Part shown: positions 47,016 to 57,289 of the stretch, piece by piece | Position numbering within the stretch: the stretch's first letter is position 1 | Layout of the letters: each line of letters begins with the position of its first letter | Assembly: GCF_000801105.2 (NCBI RefSeq) | Contig: NC_079519.1 | Span: forward strand, 32,587,288-32,651,287 | Direction of reading: 5' to 3' | Length of the DNA stretch: 64,000 nucleotides | Origin: Raphanus sativus | Taxonomy: Eukaryota; Streptophyta; Magnoliopsida; Brassicales; Brassicaceae | The notes under the pieces: model-generated | What the model was told of the DNA's origin: nothing | Seen by the model: only the letters and a program-made list of their open reading frames with translations | Database searches by the model: none | Program-made: the position numbers and the translations under genes

Positions 47016-47780
47016 TCAGGTACTAAAACATTACAGCGTATATATACGAGCAAGGCAATAATCGACATAACTACTGCTAATTAATTGATATATAAGACGA
47101 ACAATATTAGAGAGATGATAACATGATTGTGTATATATATATACCTTGATGGCGACTGAGGTATGGTGGTGGTGGTAGTAACATCGTGAGGTGATGATAT
47201 TTTCTGTAATTAAGAATCAAAATCAATGAATAAGTACAAAAGCCTTTAAGATGCCCTATAAATTTCTCAATACTAAAAGTAAATAAACTTTACCAAAGGA
47301 GCATCAAGACAGGGCATGGTGGAAGTAGTAGTAAGTGATGACATTTTCTGTAATTAAGAATCAAATCATTAAATAACAATAATTTAAGAATCAAAATACA
47401 TGAATAACAAAAGCCGTAGATGACATGTAAATTTTTCATCAATACTAAAGTAAATAACCTTCATCACTAAAGGAGGACCATGCAGACAGGGTATGGTCGA
47501 ATTTGTAGCAGCAAGTGATGACTTTTTCTGTAATTTAGAAGAATCAAAAATCAAATGAATAACAAAAGCCGAAATTTTCTCAATCGCGTTTTATAGAGAT
47601 ATACTATATGAAAGTTATATTAAAAAAGTATATAATTACCATCCTCAAACATCTGTTAAATCGGAGTTCTCGGCCGGCGGGCAAAAGATCAGACAGCCCC
47701 GTATGCTTTTTACGCCGAAAAGTACCGGGATGTGGTCGTCTCCCCCCAAATTTTGCACATGACTTCCTCCTCGCGTACAT
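47016..47780 (-). CDS. Possible small gene with duplicated mini-exons, unidentified
   Basis: On the minus strand a basic first exon (47640-47780, starting MYARRKSCAKFGGRRPHPG) is followed by three related mini-exons: 47459-47527, 47294-47347 and 47145-47203, then 47016-47022 with the stop. Each mini-exon begins after ...TTACAG with AAA-(ATA/ATG/AAG)-TCATCA, encoding K-x-S-S followed by Leu/Thr-rich residues. Two of the three share the end (M/I)PCL. Phases are compatible throughout, giving about 109 residues. The repeating unit, intron included, is about 145-180 bp. No family is recognised. It could be a real lineage-specific gene or a chance reading of a tandem repeat. Confidence 0.3.
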
Positions 47781-47961
47781 TGCTCTGCCTCCTCCCAAAA
47801 ACTTTTTACGGTGCTTCAGCGTTGAAACCCTAGCTGCGTTGCGTATATATATAAAAGTGTGATTTGGGCCTATAGCAATGTTTATTAGTCTTCAACACTG
47901 ATCCGGCCCATTCTATTTTTCTTTCTTTATTTTTTTCTTTGATCAATTTTTCTTTATATAT

Positions 47962-48915
47962 AAACTTTAAATCGAAAGAGAAGACGAGAAAGTAGATCTT
48001 GAGATCTAGCCTCGGGTCCGACGAGCGGCCGCGCGTGCGCGTGCGTGCCGTCGTCGGAGCGCACCGTTTCTTCAGTAAGGGTCTTCGTCTCTGATCTCTT
48101 CGTCTCTTCCTTCTCTACTTTGCCTTGTTCGAGCTCTGGAGAGTCACTTTCAGTGGTGGCTTAGTTCTGGAGGGAGGACGCGGTTTATTGGAGGTTATGG
48201 TGCGGCGAAGAGAATCTTTTTGGGTTAAGGTTTTCCAAGGGGTGGAGGCTCTGTTAGCTCCGCCGATGCCGGCTCCAGTCTCCGAGTGGTGGAAGCTTCG
48301 TCAGCTTCGCCGTCTGCGGATCTAATTTCCGGGAGATGAAAACTTCCACAGTTTTATCTCGCCGGCTTAAGGTGTTTCATGGCGCCCTGATGGTTAGGGT
48401 TTCGTTTCGGGTTCGGAAGAGAGAGTGGTTAGAGGTCCCTCTCGAGTTAGGGTAAGCTTGGTCGTGTCGGGAGAGATCTGAAGAGAGTGGTTTGGATCTC
48501 CGACACGGAAGAAAAAGCGTTGAAGTGGAGTTTAGAGGCCACATAGGCTTTGCAGGCTATTGAGCTCCGTCGTATCGAATCGAGGTGGTGGTGATCTTCC
48601 CCGGCGACGTTTCGAGGCGGTGGAGGCAGGTTGAGGCGGAGCAACACGTGCAGAGACAACGATGCAGATCCTTCCGCGTGTAATGCATTCAGCTTCCCTG
48701 TTGGTGCACGGGCCGACGTCGTGGAGTGGGCTTAGGTGTGTGTTAGTGGGCCTTTCGTATTGTAAATTGGGCTTCGGCTTTCAATGACTCAGACTTATGT
48801 GTCTGTTGGGCCTCTTGTTGGACTTGTTGTAATCGGGCTTAGACCCGTTGGGCTCGGCCCTTCTTTTAATAAAACAAAATCTTGACGGCAAAAAAAAACA
48901 AACTTTAAATCGAAA
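47962..48915 (+). mobile_element. Polyadenylated ORF-less retroposon, Sadhu-like
   Basis: The body at 47978-48899 is about 920 bp, GC-richer than its surroundings. It has a TAATAAAA signal near 48868 and a terminal A run from 48890. It is bounded by a 16-bp perfect duplication, aaactttaaatcgaaa, at 47962-47977 and 48900-48915. No reverse transcriptase or other conserved ORF is present (the frame at 48125-48325 looks fortuitous). Size, tail, long target duplication and lack of coding fit the Sadhu retroposons of Brassicaceae; the family name is from memory and not aligned. Confidence 0.75.
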
Positions 48916-49402
48916 CTCTAGAACCTGACTCGTCTTCCAGCGGATTTGTGATTTTACTTCGTATTTAATATAAACTAGATTTTTTTTTTGATCCACACTT
49001 TTTAGAAGAACGGAATAACATTTTGGTTAAATTTTCCAATTTAAAAGTTAGGAATAGGTGTTGGATATCCATTTGGATTTCCTCCGGGGCTATTCAAATT
49101 TGAGGTTTTAGAGATTAAAATTTTCAGTTTCATTCGGATATTTTTAAATTTTGGTTTGGATTCAGTTCAGATATTTGCATGTCTGGTTCGAGTTTGGATA
49201 ATGGTTTAAATTATTTTTAAATTTTTAAAATTCTTTATATATGAGATTCATTTTCAGACAAAAAGCATAATTATTAGGAATTAAATTGCAGTAAAATGAT
49301 TGACAGAAAAAGAGAAGCATCCAAGTTTTCACTACTAGGTTATGCTGCATACAAGCATAACAAAAAGGAAATTTTTGTTTTTGGTGGGGGACTGAACATA
49401 AT
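48916..49402. other. Spacer with a degenerate repeat and a duplicated 43-bp block
   Basis: 49040-49230 is a degenerate repeat rich in ggatat, ttcggat and ttttggtttgg. 49241-49283 (atgagattcattttcagaca and onward) is an almost exact copy of 45885-45927. The rest is the 3' flank of the SPFH gene. Confidence 0.5.
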
Positions 49403-51252
49403 CTACGAATCAGTGGCCGTTTCCAAGTTTCCATCATTAGATTGGTCTTCTACCGATTGACTGAGGAAGTTCCCAAGCAGCCTTTGATCCAACACCATGT
49501 TAGGTACCTTCACAGTAAATAGTATATACTTTTTTAGAACAGCAGAAACAGAGAAGTAATAGTTGAGAAATGAGATAGTGTAGAGAAGAACCTTGTCCCC
49601 AAAGAACATTTTGGTGTTACGTGCAATGGCATCGATGAACTTAAGTTCGAGAAATTCAGGAGTGAGCTTCAACTTGTTTGCTTCAGCTTCTTTCAGTACA
49701 CTAAGTTGGACATTGGTCAGAGCAAAAGAAAGTATTAGACCCACTGGTTCTGTAGTTATATATATATATAGAGAGAGAGAGACAAGCTATTATACCGGTA
49801 GTAATCTGCATCGGCAAGACTCTTTTGACGATCAAGATACATCTGATTCTCGATGTCAGCTTCTCTCCGTGCACTGTCTTTCTCAGTCAGCTTCTGCTCC
49901 ATCAGAATCTTACTAACATTGGCATTCTTCTCGGCTTCACTAATGGCCATTATCTTCTTTGTCTCTGCTTCTTTCTCAGCAACTCTTTGTTTCTCAATAG
50001 CAATCAAGACCTTAGTGCGTTCTTCTTCCATCTGCTCAAAGTTGCGCCTTACACTCTCTGGAATTTTAGGCTTAGTGACACGCACACTAATGATCTCGAT
50101 TCCCGGAGCGTAACGTGTGCAATCAGCCTGAAGAGCATCTTTCATTCGCTCGTCAATCTGATTTAAAAAGTGAATGCGGAAGATATCAATCAGACACAAC
50201 GCAAAACAGCAAATAAGCTAAAGATGCAAAGATACTACTTATGTTATCCATGAAGGTTATACTACGAACCTGGTCAAAGATGTCAATGTAGACTTGCTGA
50301 AGGGAATGAGAGCTGCAGAACTGGTTGATCTCGTGGTGAATCTTGTCGTAAATCCATGTGTTATCATAGTCGACACCGTAGTTGAGCAAAGTGTCGTAGA
50401 CATAATCCTTACGCAGACGATTAACAACCTAAAATCAATTTTTGTTAATTTTGGGTCAATATATGGAAGTAACAATCAACAAACTGTAGACACACATCAT
50501 TCTTGTTAGATCATCATAGGGGTGGTCTTACTTCAATTTTTTCAAAGGTAATCATGACACCTCCTTTGGTACCACATGGTATATCCTTCACTTGGTCAGT
50601 TTGGAGAGTAACTTGAACAGGCTCGTAGTTGGTAATGAAAGGCAGCTTCAAATGAAAACCTGAAGCAGTAAAAAAACAGTGTTTTCATAGTTGGGAACAA
50701 ACCAGAGAATGACAAAACCGCTTTTAGTAAATAATATAATACCAGGCTCTGTAATGCTGTTGAGAAGAGCACCACCTCTCCAATAAGCTCCAACGTGTCC
50801 TTCGGGAACTTGGTGCACCAACGATGAAGGGGACATGACCTGCTAACACCGTTAAAAAATCTCAAAAAAACATGAACATTGTTCAATGATAACAAACATT
50901 TATCTAGAGCAGGTTTCCAAAAGTATGTTCTGTTCGGTAATGACAAAAACAGACAACAAAAATCTAATGAAAACGAAACTAAAGATCGAATCTAGGTCGA
51001 GAAAGAACAGTAAGTCAAGTCAACTAAAGGATACAAAACCCAGACATTACAAACAAAGGAGGAGTGGGTTCTAAATCGATCGAAAGGAAGCGGGAGAACC
51101 GATTCAGTAAGGAGTAGGATGCGTTTGATATATACCAAAGCGGCGATAGCGATGAAAACGCCGAACACGACGAAAATCGAAGTCACGTCGCCGCCGGGTT
51201 GTCCAACCGGAGGACGCGGACCGGTTTCAGTTCTCCGCTGTTGAGGATCCAT
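49403..51252 (-). CDS. SPFH/Band 7 (erlin-like) membrane protein (AT2G03510-like)
   Basis: Seven exons on the minus strand: 51136-51252, 50743-50839, 50532-50659, 50270-50428, 49796-50157, 49592-49700 and 49403-49507. They give 358 residues in frame. An N-terminal hydrophobic segment ([16 protein letters not shown], residues 25-40) acts as signal anchor. The SPFH domain follows: [19 protein letters not shown], then [20 protein letters not shown] and [21 protein letters not shown] long charged coiled coil ([20 protein letters not shown] through DADYYR, about residues 190-280) completes the erlin layout. Erlins form ER-membrane rings involved in ER-associated degradation and lipid microdomains; the plant role is inferred. 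The start is the ATG at 51252; a leftward extension begins only at TTG. Confidence 0.92.
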
Positions 51253-51536
51253 CGCCAAGTTTTGCTTGACCGGTGAGGCTTTTCTGGGAAACTTGGAGAG
51301 GAGTTTTTCAATGAGGAAGATGGTTTAACTCTCTGTGTGTGTGTGTGTGATACTGTGATTGATATCGAACCGTTGGATGAGAATATGGTCAACGGGTCGG
51401 TTTGCTTGAAGTCGCTGCAGATATGGTTCAATGGGTCGGTCCGTTTCCAGTTTTTATTATTTATTAAAATTCATTTCCTCCATGTCAAATTTTGTCAATA
51501 AACCAAGTTAGTAAATCAATGAAGCACCTATCAATC

Positions 51537-51609
51537 GGGGATGTAGCTCAATTGGTAGAGCGCTCGCTTTGCATGCGAGAGGCACGGGGTTCGATCCCCC
51601 GCATCTCCA
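51537..51609 (+). tRNA. tRNA-Ala (anticodon UGC)
   Basis: A 73-nt cloverleaf. The acceptor GGGGATG pairs with CATCTCC (with a G-U pair), and the discriminator is A. The D arm TAGCTCAATTGGTAGAGC contains box A. The anticodon stem CTCGC/GCGAG encloses loop TTTGCAT with anticodon TGC, and the T arm has GTTCGATCC (box B). A T run follows at 51615-51618. Confidence 0.95.
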
Positions 51610-51825
51610 CAAATGTTTTTATTATATATTTTTTTGGTTAATATTTGAAAATAGACATCAATCAAAACTATAAAAGCATTACAATTACACATCTTAAAAC
51701 ATTTCGGTCGTAAAAGTTTAACACATCCATTAATAAAATTTGTGTTTATAACTCACTTTACTATCATCTCAATACCTTCAAAAAATACATTTTTGGAAAA
51801 TAAAATAACAAATAATCTCGTTTAC

Positions 51826-53109
51826 AAGATTAAACAGAGAAAAAAGTTAGAGAGAGGTGAGAGACTTTTCTCTCTAGGTTCTCTCCCCCTCGACCTCTTC
51901 TCTCGGCGACTCTTGTAATCTCCGTCACGGTGGCCGACGGTGCCTTCTCAACCGTCGGTCGCCACCCCAACTAGCGTTCCGTTCTCTGCCTTCTGTCCTG
52001 TAGCCAATCGTCCAACCCCCTCTTCCTTGTTTTAATCTCTCTGGATTCCGTCAAATAGCGGCCGGATTTGACGGCTCTAAACAGAAGTTGAGTTGTTCTT
52101 GTCTTCTCTGGAGGATTGGCGAAGATGTAGTTGGGTCCCTTGCCTGCAGGAAGCGTCGATTAGAGGTAGATCTAGATTTAGGGTTTCGTTGGATCTGGGT
52201 CAGATCCGACTAGGTGGCTCCGCCGGACAGCAGAGCGTCGCTGCCTCTGCCTCTCTGGTTTGTCGCTGCCTCCTCTTGTCTCCACCTCTCCTTCAGTCGA
52301 TTGATCAGCCAGAACTTCCCCATCTTGACCTTCGGATCTAAGATGAAAAGACGAGTTTGAGGCTCTCGTCGGGGACTTCTTCTTGTTATGATTTCTTAGC
52401 TCAAAATCTTGACGGCTCTACTAGCCGTTTGTGTTGTTGGAGCTTCGGTTCCTCTGTTCTTCATATTTCCGGAAGGAAGCCGTCCGTTGATGTTCCAGCC
52501 TCGTCCTTGTTCTGAAGCTAGAATCTTTTCAGTTGATGCTCGTGTGAAGGGACCGGAGTAGAGAGCCATGAACCTCCGCTTGTTTCCGCCTGCGTCGCTC
52601 CGCACCTATCTGCTAGCTTCTCTTCTTTGGATTAGGGTCTCCTGAAACCACCGGGTTTGGCTTCTGGAGATGTTTCAGCGTCTGGAGTGGACCTCATCGG
52701 TGCTAGCCGGACCAGGACCTAGTCAACCCTGCTTCGCCGTCGCACCCCTTCGAAGTCGCCTTCGGGATGAGCCTCGGTTCCTAGGCTCATTCTCCGGCTG
52801 GTTGCTCTAATGTTCGTGGCTCTTTGTGCAGGTTCCGGCATCAAGATTCAGCCTTGAACTACTGGATTGACATTTGAGTTTTGGTTTCATGTTTTAGCTA
52901 AGCTTTAATCACTTCTTAGGAGATGATTAAACCTTTGTTTCTCTGTGAAAGTCTTTTTTATCTTTTTTTGGGGCTTTCTAAGAGTCTTGCTTTAATTAGC
53001 TAATCCTAGATGCATAAGGTTTGATCTTCAAGCTCTGAATGTATCTCATGTATCATTATCTTGGTAATGAAATTCACATTCTTGTCAAAAAAAAAGATTA
53101 AACAGAGAA
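51826..53109 (+). mobile_element. Second polyadenylated ORF-less retroposon, Sadhu-like
   Basis: The body at 51842-53093 is about 1250 bp, starting pyrimidine/purine-rich and GC-richer than its flanks. It ends with gtaatgaaattcacattctt and a poly-A run. It is bounded by a 16-bp duplication, aagattaaacagagaa, at 51826-51841 and 53094-53109. The open frames at 52093-52341 and 52396-52605 have no family signature. Structure matches the element at 47962-48915, though I did not see extended sequence identity between them, so they may be different families. Confidence 0.72.
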
Positions 53110-53359
53110 GAATGAAAAATATTTCTGTCCAAGAGCAAAATTAAAAAAGGAAAAAGAAGAATCAAAGAATATTGAATCTAACTTTTTTTTTTCTTTCTTC
53201 TACTCAAAGCTAAAAGCTTCCACTCATTACAAAACCTTCTTCAAGTTCCTTCTTTACAGAGAACTTACCCGTGAAAATACTGTGTAGTAGTAGTGACTAG
53301 TGAGTGTTTGTTTATGTGTAGTGTGAAAGAAGAATTATATATATATTTTTGAATGCGTG
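53110..53359. other. 3' flank of the QUL2 locus
   Basis: No gene is seen. CT-rich and AT-rich sequence, likely the 3' untranslated region of the minus-strand QUL2 copy. Confidence 0.4.
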
Positions 53360-54300
53360 TTACTTCTTGAGAAATTGTTTTTGACAGACAAGAAGTCTTT
53401 GGTCGCTACCGTCTTGAAGATCAATGACTCGTGCTTCCCACCGCACTCGTGTTGCTAGTGCACGTGCCATCTCTATTACTCCCACCTTGTCGCTTAGAAC
53501 AACCCATCCCTATTAAAACCAAATCACACAAACGTCAAGTTTATATTTAGGATCTTGTGGAAGAAAAAAAAAAACAAGAATGCTAGTTTATAATATAAAC
53601 CTCGGGCCGAAGAATCCTATCCATCTCCAAGAACAAGTCCATCAAGCTACACCGTTCTGAGCTAAGAAGCGTGAGAATCTCATTAGCATGAAGCATGTCA
53701 TACGTTCGTGGATACGTTGGGAATGGTTCACACCAGTCATGTAGAACACCGGCGAAGCCACGGTCAAGTATGATCGGAAGACTGTTACGTGCATTGACCG
53801 GGACAACGTTCATCACCCAAGCGGACTTCCCTTGGTCGAGTAAAGCGGAGTTTAAGTTCCCGAAACGAGCATTCATGTCCATCACATTGCGTATCATGTT
53901 GAAAGGAGGGAGAGGGTCTTCATCACCGGGTCTCTTCGGGTGGTCAGAGAATATCAAAGGTGTAAGCAAGGACCAGTAGTTCTTGAGTGCTGATCTCCAT
54001 ATCTGTGTATCCTCTAAGAACTCTTCAGGTTTTATACCTGAAACATTTGAGAAAATGTAAGTACCAAGTGAAACTGAAACAATGAATGAGAGAGAGGAAG
54101 AAACACTTTCCATGAATCTCAAGCTCAACTGAGGTAGTAGTTCCTGCAATAGCAGATCTGTTCTGAATAGGTATCCAGCGTTTACTTGTGGTTCCGCTTA
54201 TACATGGAACCAGTGGGTGGTAGTAAGGAACACTATCACCATCTTTGCAAAGAGGTATAGAATCTTGTGAACTGTACACAAGGAAACAGACAGCATCGGT

Positions 54301-54426
54301 CAGTGTTCTAAAAATCGGTCTAGGCGGTAATTCGAAACGATTTTTTTAAAATCGGTCTAGACGCCCGTCTAACCAATGATCCCCCTATAAAACAATTACT
54401 TACCGACTAGCGATTTTTTAACATTG
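54301..54426. mobile_element. hAT-type MITE in a QUL2 intron
   Basis: A 126-bp element starts CAGTGTTCTAAAAATCGG and ends CGATTTTTTAACATTG, imperfect inverted repeats of the hAT pattern CAnTGTT. Inside, aaaatcggtctag occurs twice (about 54308 and 54348). Flanks gcatcggt and gtatgagt agree at 5 of 8 positions, perhaps a decayed 8-bp target duplication. Confidence 0.6.
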
Positions 54427-55082
54427 GTATGAGTACATAAAGCCAAGCATACACTTTCACTTTCACAATCATACTTACAGAGACGAATAGCAGTTTGAAT
54501 CTGATGTTTTCTGCCAAAGAAACATCTCATCCTGCTGCCCTGTTAGAGACCAGCAGATTTTCTTAGACAACTCATCCACCCGCGTTGAGATGCTTGTCTT
54601 CTTCGTGTCTGGCAAGTTTCCCTGCGCTTTGTTCGTTGGAGAGGTCAAAACAAAGTACCCTCCCGGTTTCAGAACACGGTCCACTTCCAAAAGTAGCATT
54701 GCATCTGCTCAAAGGGACAAAACATAAAACGTCAATCATAATTGATCACCCAACTTCCAAAGACAAAAAATGAACCAAAAACATGCAATTTATTACCTAC
54801 CTTTGATATCCCAAGTAGTGCCACATTGAGCACAGTGAACCATGTCAAAAGACAATGCTGGATAAGGAAGCTGTTTTGAGAAGAAGTTGCCAATCATCGC
54901 AGGAAGGCCTCTCTCTAAAGCTAACTGAACTTGGCTCCCCGTTGCCTCATACTCTGCTATACATATAGGCATCATCTTCAAAGACACTAGATGTGCACCA
55001 AAGCTTCCAAATCCGCAACCAATGTCTAACACAGTCCGTATCTGCAAGCACACCATAAGAAACCTGAGAAGCTGGAACTGAA

Positions 55083-55467
55083 AAAGGATGTATCAAACCG
55101 AACCTGCTGAACCGAGATGTTCGGTTTTGGGTTCAGTTTCCACTTCGGTTCAGTTCGGCAATTTTTTTAATTTAAAAAGTCGGTTTTTGATTTGGTAATC
55201 GGTTAGTTCGGTTTTCTTAAAAATAATTAGTCAAACTATACCAAAATTCCGAACCGAAGTAACCAAAATCCAAACTGAAATCACCGAACTTAACCAACAA
55301 ATTTTGAACTTTTTACCAATTTAAACCGAAATTTAACCGAGTTCTATAGAAATTTTTGAAACCGAGCTAAGCTAACCGAAATTTTCGGTTCATTTCGGCG
55401 ATTCAGCCAAACCGAACCGACCGAATTCTGAACTAACTGACACAAAAAAAAAAAAAAAAACTAACCT
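55083..55467. repeat. CGGTT/AACCG-rich self-complementary repeat in a QUL2 intron
   Basis: Dense facing copies of ttcggttc and gaaccgaa make the two halves of this 385-bp block complementary at many points, suggesting a decayed inverted-repeat element. Similar text occurs near 30400-30710. The right edge meets a 21-bp sequence (55468-55488, accggcatgcctactatata) that recurs at the QUL2 truncation point. Confidence 0.5.
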
Positions 55468-55805
55468 AACCGGCATGCCTACTATATAAGCTAGTAATAA
55501 GACTTACACCAGCTTGAGCAAACTCAGTATCGCTTCCTAAGCCTATCATCTCAGCAATCTGACGAGCGTAGTCTTTGACCCCATCAAAGATCAAGCCATC
55601 TTCCGAGTGAAAGGTGATCTGATTCTCTTCAAGCAACATTAACCTAACAATAAAAAAAGATGAGAAACTATATTTGAAAGAAACTGTTAAAAGTGTCAAA
55701 AGTTAACATTAACCTCGTTGTCACGGTTCCTGACGAAAGAAGCTGGTCTTTAGTTATCTTGACGTTCCCACTCCATATGATATCTCTACCAAACCGGCAT
55801 GCCTA

Positions 55806-56081
55806 CTATATACTCTTCTCTGTCTTTTTCTCTATCATCTTCTCTTGACAGTCCTGCATATGGTTTCCAACGTCCACTAGATTCTCTCTTCCTTCAACGT
55901 GCTGACTGACATCTTCCAAGTCAGACATTGGGGAGGATTCAGTGTTTCCGCTGTTTGAAGACGCTGTATTGCTATCTCCTTCACTGAGACATGAAGAGCA
56001 ATTATCTGAACTGGAGCTTCTACTCATCATTGGATCTTTGGAGTACATGTCATCATACTTTGATGTTATGTGAACTTCCAT
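55806..56081 (-). CDS. Acidic/serine-rich N-terminal ORF, unidentified
   Basis: An open frame of 91 residues starting at ATG 56081, with upstream sequence looking like a leader. Composition is Ser/Asn/Asp-rich: SRSSSSDNCSSCLSEGDSN, then a stretch ending NTESSPMSDLEDVSQHVEG and a Lys/Glu-rich end. It resembles the disordered N-terminus of a plant transcription factor, but no domain is present and I cannot name the parent. It stops just beyond the 21-bp repeat that marks the QUL2 break. The frame was therefore probably cut from a longer gene and joined here. Confidence 0.4.
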   Translation of the reverse strand: MEVHITSKYDDMYSKDPMMSRSSSSDNCSSCLSEGDSNTASSNSGNTESSPMSDLEDVSQHVEGRENLVDVGNHMQDCQEKMIEKKTEKSI

Positions 56082-56412
56082 CTTCTTGTCTTCCTCAGTT
56101 CATGAGTAGCTACGTTATATAAAGAGAAGATGATATCAGATATGATGGCGACAAAAGCTGTGTTTGCATCATTTTGTGATCAGTTGAGTTTAGTTGGTGA
56201 GAGGTGAAGAAGCTCGCTCGAGATTCAGCCATGTTCCTCTTATAAAGTTTAGTTTAATGTGTGTGAACGAAACATGTGATAAATCAATGGATAATCTGAA
56301 TGCTCGTGACGTAGCAGTTGCCTCTTCAATTGCCTTCTCGTACGGACTTAGTTGATTGATGAGCTGAGTGATTATTTAGGTAAACATGGAGTATGGACTT
56401 GATCCAACGATT

Positions 56413-56967
56413 GGGATAGCCGATTGTGCAAGCTGCTCAGGAAGTAGCTGAGGGAAAGCTCAATGATCATCCCCCCTTGTTGTTTGGCAAACTGGTAGTG
56501 GCACTCAGAGTAACATGAATGCTAATGAGGTACTTTCTCTTTTGCCACATTTCTTTGTATAGTCAAGGCATGTTGTTTATGTTTTGTGCTCTTTTAATTT
56601 TCTGCAGGTGATTGCTAACAGAGCAGCTGAGATTCTTGGTCGCAAACGTGGTGAAAAATGTGTCCACCCTAATGACCATGTCAACAGATCTCAATCCTCC
56701 AACGAAATGGAGGAAGACATCGAGCTATGTGATGAAAATGGAAAGAAGTGGCCAATGAAGATTGTGATTCACGATAGAGGACAAAGGTTCTCCCCTAGTT
56801 TGTGGTTGAGTTTCTGCCAAAGCCATAAGTTGACGAAGTCCAAAAAGTGTTTATTTGAGTTCATCGTGAGAAGTAATGGGGCATGCAACCAGGTTCTAGT
56901 TCGTATCTTCCGTGGGACAATGCTTACTACTGTTACCAGAAATAGTTACCAAGTTCTTTCTATGTGA
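56413..56967 (+). pseudogene. Chimeric ORF: fumarase exons fused to a REM-type B3 domain
   Basis: 56413-56529 matches a fumarase exon: [16 protein letters not shown], then one base is lost, then MNANE. After a preserved intron (GTACTT...TGCAG, 56530-56607) comes [11 protein letters not shown] and [13 protein letters not shown], also fumarase (FUM1-like). At about 56705 the frame passes without a stop into a B3-domain segment: [19 protein letters not shown], then [20 protein letters not shown], ending [14 protein letters not shown]. Splicing 56515-56529 to 56608-56967 gives an open frame of 124 residues. The fumarase catalytic part is incomplete and the B3 domain lacks its N-terminal strands. 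It is either a transduplicated pseudogene or a new small gene. Confidence 0.75.
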
Positions 56968-57289
56968 ACCTTTAACATTCAGTAGTCTACACTGTTTTAC
57001 TATATGTTATGTGCGTTTCTTTCATGAATCACCTGTTTTTGTTATTTCTTATAATTGCGTACACTAGATACCAACCGAAGCATAAGTAGTTTCTTTTGAC
57101 TTAAAAACTAGTCTGATCACTGCGGTTAAAAATGTTTATACTGCGGTGAAAAATTGCTATAAGCTATCTAACATTATATTGGATACAGTTTTGAAGTTTA
57201 CCATACCTTTTTCTTACCACACTTAACTATACAATATCTACAAAACCAAAGCATAGGTAAATTAATCAAAGCGGTTTTGATTGGTGTAT

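Larger units (their letters stand above)
53360..55790 (-). pseudogene. QUL2: QUASIMODO2-like 2 (QUL2) methyltransferase, truncated and splice-broken
   Basis: Exons on the minus strand: up to about 55790 down to 55714, then 55508-55643, 54801-55041, 54479-54704, 54111-54271, 53601-54037 and 53360-53509. They encode the C-terminal two thirds of a Golgi pectin-methyltransferase-like protein (AT2G03480). SAM-binding motif VLDIGCGFGSFGAHLV, MVHCAQCGTTWDIK, VDRVLKPGGYFVLTSP and NVMDMNARFGNLNSAL are all present. Two defects are seen. The roughly 200 N-terminal residues (membrane anchor and start of the domain) are missing; homology stops at GRDIIWSGNVKITKDQ. The donor after ...ELEIH(G) at 54110 reads GA instead of GT, and using the next GT downstream causes a frameshift to a stop. 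It is probably not functional. Confidence 0.75.

Noticed and set aside
46922..47020. Plus-strand Gly-rich segment GGGLGYAVDHQDAAYGG as a nucleotide-binding exon
   Set aside because: It is only about 35 codons and is not joined to any other exon in frame. It overlaps the alternative minus-strand reading, so it is too short to assign.
48125..48325. Trp/Arg-rich 66-codon frame in the first retroposon
   Set aside because: No family resemblance; the element as a whole has the structure of a non-coding retroposon.
52093..52605. Open frames inside the second retroposon
   Set aside because: They are short, on both strands, with no motifs; they lie within a target-duplication-bounded non-coding element.
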